A stretch of 64,000 bases of DNA, taken from Asterella californica. Its lineage: Eukaryota > Streptophyta > Marchantiopsida > Marchantiales > Aytoniaceae. The translations under genes were made by a program, and so were the position numbers. Positions 1 to 11,037 of the stretch are shown here, one piece after another. Location: positions 14,059,001 through 14,123,000 of the forward strand of contig JAYKYS010000008.1 in assembly GCA_036924285.1 (NCBI GenBank). Direction: 5' to 3'. A model generated the notes under the pieces. It saw only the letters and a program-made list of their open reading frames with translations, had not been told where the DNA came from and ran no database searches. The first letter of the stretch is position 1, and each line of letters opens with the position of its first letter.

Positions 1-890
1 AAGGGACTGAGAAATCTGAGAGCACAAGGAGATAGAGCTCGTCGAGCCAAGCACTATCAGTGAAATTCTTGATCGATTTGGATCAATAAACAAGGAGTTA
101 TGCCCAATTGAAGTTCGGATTGTGTCAAAACTGCGTCACTTTTGTTGGATTTGGGGTTTTCAGTGTCAATTGCAGCAGAATTGAGGAAATTGCTTCAAAC
201 CTTCGTGGTTGCGTTCACTGTCAGCAGGGCTATGACTGTCCAAAAACTTTCAAGTCATTTGAGTGAATGAGTAATTCAGGGAGGCCGCTGAAGCAAAGGG
301 GGTCTGAAAAGCTCTCAATCTAGAGCAGCAACTTCAGAGAGCGAGATCTGGAGTTCTGTGTACAATCAGGAGTCTCAACTTCACAATGTTGTTCATAATC
401 CTGTATACTCCAAATCTTGTAAGAATCTTCGAAAGTGATCGAGCCAATTTGCTGTTATAGGTCGAAGTAGCTGTCTGAGTACTAGAAACTGCCGCAATAT
501 CTTTGATCAGAACTTTTCTGTCCATATCTTGGTGTCCGAATTTGATCTCAAGCTGAAACTTCGTGTGTGTGCTCAGTGGGGCCTCTTTTACATGTAAGAG
601 AAATTTAGGAGTCTGAACCATCATAGTTTTCCTCTTCTTGAGTGTAAAAGTTCACCGCCTGATCCTATTACTATCAGTTGGACCAGAACTTTGCCTTCTG
701 AGTAAATTAGAGGTTCATACAGACCTGTATGAGTGTTCATAGTGCTCTGTTGTAACCTGAAAAGCCTATCCCTTGAATAAACCACCACAACCAGAAGCTC
801 GACGCTTCTCTGAGTAGGCACAACACAACCTTCACGGTTTAATCACAACCAGAAGGTTCCGTCCTTCCCAGGAAAACTCTCAACTCGACA
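1..890 (+). repeat. Probable LTR remnant of gypsy element 1
   Basis: This stretch lies directly upstream of a retrotransposon gag. It ends in CTCGACA at 884-890, a CA-type LTR end, followed two bases later by a TGG-initiated, primer-binding-site-like sequence at 893-910. The young element at 19369 has the same order (LTR ending ...ACGACA, then TGG, then gag). The left LTR boundary is outside the window, and no second LTR of this element is visible, so the LTR assignment is inference. No convincing host ORF is present; the short frames here are mostly antisense. Confidence 0.4.
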
Positions 891-958
891 TCTGGTGCTT
901 CCACTGAGAGATCTTGGGGTGATTGATTGAGAAAGTTGAGTTACTACAAGGAGAAGAG

Positions 959-2400
959 ATGGATCGCAAGAGCGGAGCTGCTGCTGCTGCCTCTGGGCTG
1001 GAGCATCAACGTCTACTGCTGCACCGTCAACTGCACATGCGTCTTCTACAACGACATCTGCATATGATCTGGACACGGCTGAGATCTTGAAGACGCTTGC
1101 GGCCTTGGTCCAACAACATCCGATCGTTGGAGGGGGTGAGTTAAAGTCCACCAAGGCTTTGCAAGCTATTGTGAACAGATGTGGAACGTTTGAAGGTAGA
1201 GATATTTCTAGATATCTACGTGAGTATAGAGGAGAGATGGAGCTGGTTAGGGTTACTGATGCTGAGATGATATCAAGTTTTGAGTTAGTTGTCATTCCTG
1301 AGTTGCGGGACCAAGTTAGGGATGTACAGAGAAGAAATCTTGGAATGTGGATGAGTTTTGAGCGATCTCTTCGAGAAGAGTTTCTTGAGGAGGATTCAGA
1401 GAGAGTTACTAGAAGGACATTTCTAGACTGGGTTGAGCAACAACCTGGTTGTATGATGAGCTTGAGTGAGTTGTTGAGAGAGTTTGATCCGAGATATCGG
1501 CAACTTTCAACTCTAGAACGAATAACCCTAGATGTTAGGAGAACAGAGCTTTTCCTACAAGCTACCGATGATGCTACGGCAGACCGGTTATGTTTTATGT
1601 TGGCCGATCGATCTGCTGAGGGAGGTGTTACTATGGATTGGAGGGAGAGTTGAGGATGCTGTGGCTGTACTGACAAGACAGAGGAGGGGAAGAGTGGCTG
1701 TGGGAGGACGTCCGCTTGCAGAAGTGGTCACTCCATCTTATGCTGCTCCTCAAGTACAGCAGCCTTTGGCCCCTGCTCCCAGACTTGTTGTCCCAGCTGC
1801 AGTTCCTTTGATGTCAGTTGTGCCAACTCCGGCACAAAGGACACCTGTTCAAAGACCTGCGGAGAACCATGATCAACAGAATCAGATCGAAGACCTGATT
1901 CGGCAGATGCGAGAGCTGAAGGTAAAGCTAGCTGGATTGCAAAGAGAGCAGCCACCGGCGCCTGCTGCTGCACGTCCAAGAGGAGCTCCGGTTAGTAGAT
2001 GTATTTGGTGTGATAGTCCTGATCATTTCCAAGGAGACTGTCAAGAGCTCACAGCTGTTTTGCGAGATGGTGTGGTTCGCTATCAGAACGGTAGGCTGCA
2101 CCTTTCTTCTACTGGAGAGCCGTTGAGCACGCAATTTGGACGAGGAGGCATGAGGAGTCTACCTCAGATTGCTGCGGCTGCAACAGCAACTGCGTTAATG
2201 GCACCGCTGGTAAATTCTGATGTATATGCTGGGCATATTGAGGTCTCTTCTAGTCCTACATTGCTAGATAGGAATGCTGAGAAGAGTGTGGCTCCAGTTC
2301 CTTCTGAGATACTGAAGAGAGGAGCCGAGTCTATTCGTAGGGTCACAGGATGGAGAGATCCTGTAGATGCTGCTTCTATCAGTCGTATGGGCGGCCTTGC
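959..2400 (+). pseudogene. gag: Ty3/gypsy-like gag (element 1), frameshifted
   Basis: This is a Gag capsid-like region homologous to the gag at 21700-24098. The shared blocks include I-S-[RK]-Y-L-[RK], E-M-E-L, R-V-T-[RK]-[RK]-[TS]-F, ELFLQA and D-W-R. A canonical CX2CX4HX4C zinc knuckle (CIWCDSPDHFQGDC) lies near 1999-2040 and would bind the RNA genome. The best start is ATG 959: its Ala-rich N-terminus leads, after a frameshift near 1000, into an A-S-T-S-x-x-A-P stretch like that of the second element. A second frameshift lies near 1640, just after TMDWR; the reading continues in frame to about 2400. The second element has its gag break at a different point, which argues for independent decay rather than programmed frameshifting. 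Homology stops abruptly near 2400, where coding unit A begins. Protease and polymerase are missing. Confidence 0.75.
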
Positions 2401-2402
2401 AA

Positions 2403-3988
2403 CTGGACCGAAGCGCATTGGTTCGGCATCTTAGGGATCAATGATACAGGCCAAGAGGGCGATCTTCTCTTTGATAGCGTTTCAGCTGTAGCATCGCCCG
2501 AAGCAGTGAAGAACTTCCCCAAGCTCTTCAAGGAATTGCCTCAAGGGAGGAACGGTTACAAGATGAACGATTACTGTAATCCGAAGAAGAGAGAGGTTGC
2601 TGATGCGATCATGGTGATCTTCCGGCCACGAAGAACGACTTACATGTCGAACTGGCAGATTAACTTTATCGACCAGCTCTTCGCCGGGAAAAGAGCTCAT
2701 TGGGCGAGGATCTTTCATCTTCATGTGCAGAAGCTCTGGAAGGAAGAAGACATGGTTTACATAAGAGCATTTGTCTCGGTGTTCTACATGAGGATGGGAC
2801 TGTTATCGGCCGAAGACCAGAAGAGATTAGGCTTCACCGCAGCAGCCGAAGAAGACGAGTTTGAGGTTGTACCGACCCTAGTCAGATATGTACAACTCGA
2901 GAAGTTCTTCGACGAAGTAATTGCCGAGGAAGCAGCGACCGAAGTAGCGACTGAGACAGCACAAAGACAGGAGGCATCGACCTCAGCACCCGACCGAGAG
3001 AAGCCGACTGAGGAGGTGAATCCAAACGAAGACGAAGATGTAGTCGAGGTATCCCCTCCAGTCCGAAGAAGTAGAAGGAAGAAGACCTTAGAGGAAACTC
3101 TGAGATCGGCACAGAAGTCAAGGAAGAAGATGAAGACGACCAAGACAGTCTGTGTCGATGGGGAAGCAGCTGACGAAGAGACAACTGAGAAAGCCGAAGA
3201 AGGGGACACTCCTCGAACAGAGAAGAACGCCGATACTGCACCGAAGACTATCCTTTCCTTATCAACGATAGGAGAGATAGAGCAACTCGTGACTTCGGCG
3301 AAGTACATCCAGGAGGTAGTTGTGCCACTGCTGCATACCTTGGAGGGGAACCGAGGGACATACGAGGAAGTTATCGGTCGGAAGCTGAACTTAGCGAAGT
3401 TAGTGCATACGATGCACTTCAGCCGAGGTAACTGGCAAGAGGAGAAAGAGAATTTACTCACAGCACTCCTCATGGCACAGAAGGAGACACAAGTGAAGAC
3501 CGAAGAACTCAAGAACGCAACTTCGGAAAAAGAAGAACTTTTTCAGTAGAAGTTGGATCGAGAGAGAGAACATGAGAAGGTTCTTTCTCTGACGAAGAAG
3601 GAGTTGGAAGAGATGCGCGGGCAGGGGAACAGGAACCAAGACATCGTCACCGAGATGACGAAGGAGATCGAGGACTTGAAGCGCCACATCATCAAGGCCG
3701 AGGAGCTGAGCGCTCAACTTCGGAGTAAGGTCGAACCAACATTGAAGAACTACTTCATCGCCATGTGGATACTTCGGAGCTGGGATTTGTTCGGCAGATT
3801 AGGGAGGACTTTGTAACTGCAGATGTTGAGGGTTCTTTGGCGAAGAACCGAGTAGCTAGACTAGACCAACGGCTAGTTAGAGAGCTTAGGGAGGTTAGAG
3901 CGATTGTTGAGTTCTCAGTTAGTGAGATAGATAGAGAGTTAGCGATAGGAAGTGGTGTTGTTCCTAGTGTCGTTTTAGGCACATGACC
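2403..3988 (+). pseudogene. Coding unit A: WTE/GRNG-domain coiled-coil protein
   Basis: I do not recognise this family. The frame runs from about 2403 to 3816 with one in-frame TAG at 3547-3549. A likely frameshift near 3765 moves to the frame ending at 3986. The N-terminal domain matches that of coding unit B (13051): W-T-E-x-x-W, then about 45 residues later G-R-N-G-[YW]-K and Y-x-x-P-K-K-R, then a block ending in F-Y-M-R-M-G-L-L. After this come a long acidic/basic low-complexity linker (E, K, T, S) and a heptad-like coiled coil (KKELEEMRGQ, TKEIEDLKRH). It follows the gag of element 1 with no intergenic space, so it may be a fused or captured module. A Gag-like or structural role is possible but unproven. 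The DNA is rich in CCGAAG/CTTCGG (I count 16 between 2461 and 4440). Confidence 0.55.
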
Positions 3989-4987
3989 TTCATCCGGCGG
4001 ACCAGAAGTACTCCCGACTTCTTAGGAAGAAGATCCGTCATCTTCGGAGAAATCTGTATATAAGCGCTGTGTTGTTCTTACTCAGTACCTCTATGTGTTT
4101 TATCATTTTTGGATTTTCTATTTCCTGAGTTTGCGGAGCCATTGTGTGTTTGTCAACTTCGGGGATTTACCTACGAAGTATCGTAGTTTGCTGTGGTAGG
4201 AATTAGTCTGGTTGCCAAATGCTTGCTGTTTGACATCTGAAATCAGAGTAGAAGTTTGTGGCGAAGTCTGAGAATAGACCAGCACCTGCGAGGTTAGTTT
4301 GCTATGAAGACGTTTTTGGGCGAAGTTCACTTTAGAAGAAGTTGTTCTTTAGTGAAGACACTTTGGAGGAAGTTGAACCTGGTACTTCGGCGGAAGAAGA
4401 GTCTTCTTCGTCAGAGTTTTCCGAGAGCAACAGTAGTGAAAGTAACTTAGTGTGAAGATACTTAGCGTTTATGGTGTTAGAGGCTACCTAGTAACACTTC
4501 AGCAGTACTTCCTCGTGTGACATTTCCGTCCGTGGCTCTGTTTCTCTGTTGTTCATCTGTTTCTTGAGGTCTCTGACCTGTTTAGTATCTGTTATGTTAT
4601 TTGTCAGGATTATCAACTCTGTCTTGTTGGATAGACCTGAGTTTGATCTCTACCGGGACTGATTTCTGCCCGTGAGAATAAAAGACAACCATAAAGAATC
4701 ATCTTTGTCACATGTTTACTACTTTTGGATGATCTTTACTTGCATCTCTGTGGGTTCGATCTTTAAATTACTACTTTCGAGCATCTTTTGGTTTTCTTGT
4801 GTGTTACAGTACTCATTGACCCGACCAAACAGAGTAGGCCAGCGTATTCAACCCCAAGCACAAGATCTGAACGTCCAAACTTCATAAAAAAAGAACAGAA
4901 TCGAATCGTGATAGAAAAGATGAAAATTGCTTGAGGTCTGCATTACCCTTCTAAACAATCTAACAACTATTTTGTTTCACTCCACCT
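3989..4987. other. Non-coding stretch after unit A
   Basis: No supported gene. The first half (to about 4440) keeps the CTTCGG/GAAG word enrichment of unit A, so it probably belongs to the same element (3' UTR or LTR). The second half is T-rich, without recognisable features up to the start of the retrotransposon fragment at 4988. Confidence 0.5.
4057..4064 (+). promoter_or_regulatory. TATA-box-like site downstream of unit A
   Basis: TATATAAG is followed by GC-containing sequence in a stretch without long ORFs. It could be the promoter of a 3' LTR or of a downstream transcript. No paired copy was found to confirm an LTR. Confidence 0.3.
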
Positions 4988-5775
4988 GCGAGTGCGATGT
5001 CTCGCTCGACACATTGGGTCGCCATCTTGCTCGATGTCCTCATGGTGGAGAGCGGATAGCTACCCACGAGAGACGTCATCAGAGACGTCGTGTTTGTCTT
5101 AGCACGGGAAAGCAGTCACATGACGTGGAGAGAGCGTTGGTATGTCTTTCAGACATGAGGATCAGTGAGAGCTGACTTGTACATGATGAGAGAGGATCAA
5201 GTCTCAGTGGCTGATGTGGTTGTCACGGATCCGACACGGGACTCAGTGACGGCACAGGTGATTATCCATCTTCCATGATGGGCTGCAGGCGTGGCGGCAG
5301 CAGCGAAGGTGACCAAGTATAGGAGTATGCAAGTGAGACATCGCTTCATCCCCTTAGCTTTGGAGATATACGGATCGACAGGCTTGGAGTTCGACGTCTT
5401 TCTGAGAGATTGTGCCAGAGCTTATCATGAGAGACGCCAGGAGTATCACTTTCTCTTTCTTTCTGCACCACGTTTTTTTTGGCAGCGAGTTTCCATTGCT
5501 CTACAGAGAGCTTTAGCAGGTGCCGTTCACAAGAGGGCAATCGCAGTAGGTGATGCTTCTTCATGTGCACTAGTTGTTTGTAGACATACTAACTTTCTGG
5601 TCTCCGATATTATAGGTGCGACAGACGATTTTAGAACTACTGATAGCGGGGCTTTGCCCCAGTGTTCTTTCCTCCGGGGTGGTTGTTGCTTGACCCTTCA
5701 GGTCCTTCTTTCTCTTGTAAGGCTTGATGGGGTCTTCCCATCCGTTTGCTATTCATTGGTTCGCGTTGTTGTTTG
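4988..5775 (+). pseudogene. 5'-truncated non-LTR element: endonuclease and 3' UTR
   Basis: This is a second, oppositely oriented copy of the 3' end of the element at 6301-9369, with visibly high identity throughout. It begins abruptly at the codons for the Cys-rich motif (ECDVSLDTLGRHLARCPHGG) and runs through an R-A-D-L-Y-type core into the same 3' UTR (shared words such as GGTGCGAC and GCTACTGATAGC). Starting mid-gene and ending at the element's 3' terminus is the normal product of 5'-truncated target-primed reverse transcription. The frame is broken (one shift near 5090-5170 and others). No function is expected. Confidence 0.7.
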
Positions 5776-6300
5776 TAAGAGAACTAGTTCATCAGATCTA
5801 CGTATGAGAACCATGTAGAAATGAAATTTCACACAATTGTCATTCTTCTGTACAAGAACGTTGCATAGAAGAAATCTTTCATCCAAGAACAATAAGAGCA
5901 TCCCGACAGACACGTTAGAGTGGTCCGGGTTTCCCTTCTTGGCACAGCAAAAGTTTGGGTTGCCCAACATTAGGAATAATTCAAAAATCAGAGCAGATTC
6001 TATTTTTATTCTTAATAATCCAATGAGAATTCGAGTTTGATTTTGTTAAGGTTCTCCAAGTACAACGGGCCATTCTGACCACTACCTGAGTATATTAGGT
6101 AGGTGAGTTCATATCGGTCATTTTGATACCAAGGTTGACCATATCTGGTGAATACGTATTCATGGAAATATGTTGATACGCAACTTATACCATAACTCTG
6201 TTCAATGTTTGAATGTAAACGCGAAACCTGGAAATGAACGACTACGGTCCTTCCGTAGCTGATATAGTGAGACTTGTGGTTTAAGGGACTAAATAAATAA
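5776..6300. other. Spacer between tail-to-tail non-LTR copies
   Basis: About 0.5 kb of unique, AT-leaning sequence separates the 3' ends of the two opposed retrotransposon copies. The minus-strand copy enters with an (AAATA/TTTA)n-like tail at 6285-6305. No gene is supported. Confidence 0.5.
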
Positions 6301-9300
6301 ATAAGGAATAAAAACACGATCCAGTGAATACCAAACAGATGGGAAGACGCAATCAAGCCTTACAAAGAAAAGAAGGACCCAAAGGACCAAGCAATAACCA
6401 CCCCGAAGGAGAGAACGCCGGGGCTAAGCCCTGCTATCAGTAGCTCTAAAATCGCTAGTCGCACCTATAATATCAAAGACCAAAAGTCAATATCTCTACA
6501 TACGACGAGTGCACCTGAAGATGCATCGCCTACTGCGATTACCGTGAACGACGCCCGCTAAAGCTCTTTGTAGAGCAATGGTCACTCGTTGCCTGAAAAA
6601 CATGGTGCAGAAAGAAAGAGAAAGTGGTACCCCTTGGCGCCTCTCATGGTAGGCTCTGGCACAATCTCGTAGAAAGACGTCGAACTCCAAAGCTGTCGAT
6701 CCGTATATCTCCAAGGTTAAGAAGATAAAGTGATGTCTCACTTGCATACTCTTATACTTGCATATCTTCGTTGCTGCCGTCACGCCTGCAGCCCATCCTG
6801 AAGGATGGGTGATCACTTGTGCCGCCACTGAGTCTCGTGTCAGATCCGTAACAACCACATCAGCCACAGAGACTTGATCCTCTCTCATGATGTACAGGTC
6901 AGCTCTCACTGATCCTCCTGTCTGAAGAGAATACCAATGCTCTCTCCACGTCATGTGATCGCTCTCCCGTGCTAAGACAAACACGACGTCCCTGATGACA
7001 TCGTGGGTAGCTAGTCGCTCTCCACCATGAGGACATCGAGCAAGGTGGCGATCCGAGATGTCGAGCGAGACACCGCACTCATAGATGGATAGTGCCGAAG
7101 CAACAGACTGGACCAAGCCTAGACGGAACCTCATCGCTGTAGAGAAGATAGTCGGTGCGAGTCGGAACGCTCTAATGCAAGGCCGAGCTATGAGTCAAGA
7201 ATCTGCGCCCTTGTTCGAACAAGAGCGGAGTCGAGTTCTAGTATCGTGAGAGATGGAAGGATCCACTAAGAGCGCATGGAGAACCTGCTAGAAGTGATGT
7301 CCCGTCAGAGAAGACTGTAGTCCGTGAGATCCATCAGAAGCTAAGGTATCGAATCGAGTGTGTGCCTCACATGTCTCAAGAGTCAAACTATCTCTTGTCT
7401 CACGAGGACACATCTGTAATGGATAAGAACCATCCTCCACCTTTGTCACATAGCTCGCCAGAATAGGTCTATCTCGCACGAGAAAACGACCACAGAGCCA
7501 AGGTGCTGAGAGGGCCCAACTACCCAAAAAAGCTACCGAAGCAATCTCCTCCATGGATAATAAGCCCACCCGTCACATGACATTTACAAAGATGTCTGCC
7601 TCCGTGCGAGAGGTCCTGCCACATAGTCAAAGGTCCCCGGTCCTAGAATGTCGTCAAACACCCCATGATCCTCCTATCAAACTCTCTAAGGCGCGAGATG
7701 AAGATAAGAGATGGGGGTACTGTGCAGAGTAAGTAACTAGGACGTCGTGCAATGGAAAAGGAAAGAATACTAAAGGCAACATGTGGGTCCTCTAACATAG
7801 GGAGATCCTCGCTATGCAAAACGTCCTCCGCAAGAGCAACATCTAAGAATCGGGAGACAAAGTCCTCTGTACCCACGGGTACTCCGAGGATGTGTAAACC
7901 ATCTGTAGTGGTAACAAATCTCTCCGGGAGCTGTAGGTCCGACGGTATATCTATGAGAGACCAAGCCTTGCACTTTGACACCTTCACCCTCAGTCCTACC
8001 AAGATCAATTGAGAGACAAGGTGATCAAAGACAACACCGACTTGGTCTGCCAGATCTATGATGTGCGTATCATCAGCTAGCGATGGAAAGACATAACCGG
8101 GAGCAGCCAAGGCGATGGCCAAGAGAGCTCTATAGTGAGCTAAGACAAAGAGGGGTCTACCCAAGTCCCTGCAGCGGAACTAATGACTGTAACCCTCTCT
8201 ATCGTAGGACCGTGCTGGTAATAAAGAGAAGAGGAAGAACCATAGAACGATCACACGAAAGGAATGAGACCCGCCAGAGATCTTCCGCCATCCATGAGCT
8301 CCCTAAGGATGAAAGCACAAAAAATGCTATTAAAAGTATTTTCCACATCCACTTGTAGGACAACACAATCGAGATGGATGTCCAAGAGAGCTCTAATGCC
8401 GAAAGACACAAACTCACAACCTCCCGGCGTCGCAACTCCAAACTGATGTGGACAAAAGTGGTCCTGAAAAGTATCTCGAAGCTGAAGGACAATGGTTCGA
8501 CTGATAAGTCGTAAGAGAATCTCGCCGATGGCTATCAGTCGAATCCCTCCATCATCTTTCGTCATGACCAAAATCTAGCTGCTCCTAGTACCTGAGCTAT
8601 AAATTGAGGAATATGTCACTGAGCTACTGCTGCTGCTATCTGAAAAAGCTCCGTGAAACCACTAGAGGGATCGTCTGTCTAAAAACAATCCCATAGATGC
8701 TCGTAGACCATCCCAGACAAACCTCTAGAAGATAGACGTGGAGCTGTACACAAGACCAGGGCAAACAAAGATCTATCGAGACATAATGGCTCCTCAAGTT
8801 GATAGTCATGAATCTCAGGTGGTGGGAGATCACCCGGTGAGGGATGAAGGAAACACAACGTGGCGATCGTCTCCTCAGTAGGACATGCCAATGACAAAAG
8901 ATGCAATGCTCTGGCAGCTCTGCTATACTCTCCCACCTGACCTAAACATCTTACAACGTTGTATGCGAACGGAAGATGAGACATCACGTGTAGGGACAGA
9001 CTCACTCCTATCTCGTACCGTATGGACTGATTCCTCCTGTAAGGTCATCCAATCACCTACACGGAATCTCCGAAGACGGACCGCCACCTCCCGATGTCTT
9101 CTTTTGCCACTTCGAGTATAACGAAGGTACCAACGAGGAAGTAAGAGGAACAATAACCACGCTGCCTCGTCCTTGGTATTCCGTGCCAACATGTCAAAGG
9201 GTAGACGGAATGTCTGCCGCATCTCGTCATGAAGAGCACGAGGTAACCGATGGAACAAACGCCGACAAGAAAAACTCGTTTCGAACAAACTCAGAATAGT

Positions 9301-9369
9301 GCCAGAGTGAGCTCTCAACCACTCCCATGACTCTAGAGGAACTCCAGGAAGAAGGGCTGACGGTGCCAT
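6301..9369 (-). pseudogene. Non-LTR retrotransposon, RT plus PD-(D/E)XK-type endonuclease
   Basis: Read from high to low coordinates, this is one decayed ORF split by frameshifts. 9369-8923 is an N-terminal region (LPRALHDEMRQ, LLLPRW). 9005-8679 has the G-x-Y-S-R-A-A-R-A-L block. 8571-8251 has RT motifs: KDDGGIRLIAIGE, the PHQFGVATPGGCE block and LQVDVENTFNS with the first catalytic Asp. 8164-7643 has LADDTHII, the YxDD box with Leu for Tyr. 7569-7288 is a connection region (LLSMEEIASVAFLGSWAL). 7134-6496 has Cys-x-n-H-x-x-x-C followed by HDVIRDV, RADLYI and VADVVV, as in restriction-like endonucleases. RT upstream of a C-terminal PD-(D/E)XK nuclease fits R2/CRE/Utopia-like lineages; Utopia is my recollection, not a search result. 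The 3' UTR ends near 6301 with a short TTTA repeat. Several breaks make it non-functional. Confidence 0.72.
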
Positions 9370-9593
9370 AATGACTGCACGCGTAGACCTCTATTCTTGG
9401 CTAACCTGGGCATCCCATGTGGTTGTATCATAGCTCTTGTACATCTTTCTCACATGAGATTTTATCCCTTGCGAGGTACACCGGACATGGTGTGTCTCGA
9501 ACCAGTCTCGGTCTCACGAGAGAGAGAGTACCCATAGCTAGAGAAGAGACGATATCCGATCAAACGATACTCGTAATAAAAACATCTCCCAGA

Positions 9594-9653
9594 AAAGAAA
9601 AAAAAAAGAAAGAAAGAAGAAAAAGAAAAAGAAAAAGAGAAGAAGAAGAAGAA
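9594..9653. repeat. Purine (GAAA/GAA)n microsatellite
   Basis: A nearly pure A/G run of about 60 bases. The homologous copy has an equivalent tract at about 34268-34350 that differs in length, as expected of a slipping simple repeat. Confidence 0.85.
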
Positions 9654-10951
9654 CCCTGAACCTTGATATGTAGAGAGAAAGATAATATATACACTAAATG
9701 TGGCAAGAAATCTCTCAAAAATCCTAAAAAGAACACTATGTAATCTTAAAATCTCAGAAAAACTAAAACTATTTAATACTCATTCATTTCTCTACAAGAT
9801 GTGCCAACTCGAAGAGCAAAAAAAAGAGAAAAAGAGAACAAAGAAGAATTTGTAAAAAAGCCTTGCGATATCCTGCTCTAACACCCTCCCCTCTCTCACA
9901 ATACCCTCTCTGCAATCCCACTCCCACTCCTCCCGCACCCTCCCGCTCTCTCTCGGTCACATAGTCGATGATCTCCCTCTAGATGTACGTACTATAGAAC
10001 AGATCATGTTCAAGTATAGTCGTCTAAATGCGAGTGATATGCGATTGTTCCACAGTTCTACCTTTATCACGCAGAGTACAAGGTCCGTCATGAAAATACA
10101 TGAACGTGCACTACGCATTCCTGGACGCAACCCGTCGTCGATAACCCACCTTTGTGATTCACATTTCACACCGTTTTTGCAAGGTTTTAACCTTCAAAAA
10201 TGTGGTGGTCAAGGTAAACACGATCTTAACTCTATTTTCTGCTCTACACTAATCCAGAAATTGGCTTGATCACAGTCCCAATAGGTTCCGTAAGTTTGAT
10301 CTTACCCTTCTTAAAGATGTATTGCTTGATAACACCCCAGACTGGCTATTGTCTGTCAAACCAATCACATTATGATGTTACTCACATGTGAGACTTCACA
10401 TATTAAAAGAATGAGAATATGGATAGTATAACGTGTCTTTAATGTTAAACATTTTGACTTACAATGAATATCCTGTGCCACGACCTTGTACAAGAACAAC
10501 AAAAGGACAAGAATGATATAAATACCCGGCCGTTTCAAAAAGGATTGTACGTCAGCCATGACGTTTAAATTTTGCAGAGGGGTGCAGTGTAAATTTAAAT
10601 ATACAGCCAATACACTCTTAGCCTTGTACAGTGAAGGAAGCGAGCGCGTGCAGTGTCAATTTAATAGATACACTTTTCTGTTTAAACGTTTACTGGGGTG
10701 CAGTGAATGCGCAGTGAACGCGCCTGGTTTCCTGAAGACGTCAAATTATAGTCTTAATTTAAATATCTAAATTTGAAGTCCTAAATTTAAATTGCTATAT
10801 TTAAAAAATCTAATTTAAACATTCTAAGGAGAACGAAACACATGATCTTCTGGAAACTACAAAACCCATAACGTAGTGACCATACTTGGAACTATTCAAC
10901 TATAAGTCAAATTTTTTTTACGAAAGAAGTCAATCTTTGAGATATAATTTG

Positions 10952-11036
10952 GAGCTAACCCTTCCTAACAGAAGGATTAGCTCATAAATTATTTCTCATA
11001 AATTACGTCTCATGTACACTTCAAAGTGTACATGAG
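10952..11036. other. Two terminal hairpins at a repeat boundary
   Basis: 10952-10983 folds with 13-nt arms (GAGCTAACCCTTC against GAAGGATTAGCTC, one mismatch). 11009-11021 and 11024-11036 form perfect 13-bp arms (CTCATGTACACTT / AAGTGTACATGAG) with a 2-nt loop. Both recur in the copy ending at 36622, and homology between the copies stops within a few bases of the second hairpin. The hairpins therefore look like the structural end of a mobile unit. Confidence 0.65.
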
Positions 11037-11037
11037 G

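Larger units (their letters stand above)
9370..11036 (-). repeat. 5' region of the non-LTR element, repeated at 34020-36622
   Basis: This segment is contiguous with the retrotransposon and matches 34020-36622 closely, so it belongs to a repeat family rather than to unique DNA. It carries a purine-rich simple tract (9594-9653, pyrimidine-rich on the element's sense strand). Downstream are AT-rich runs containing TTTAAATT words, and it ends in two hairpins. No ORF is convincing. Confidence 0.6.

Noticed and set aside
843..1676. 277-aa minus-strand ORF
   Set aside because: It is antisense to gag of element 1, Ser/Arg-rich without domain signals, and is best explained as a shadow of the sense coding region.
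2784..3512. 242-aa minus-strand ORF
   Set aside because: Antisense to the low-complexity Glu/Lys region of unit A; its Ser/Phe richness mirrors GAA/AAG codons.
10952..11036. Helitron 3' end
   Set aside because: There is a hairpin at a sharp boundary but no CTRR end in the right place and no Rep/helicase coding sequence.
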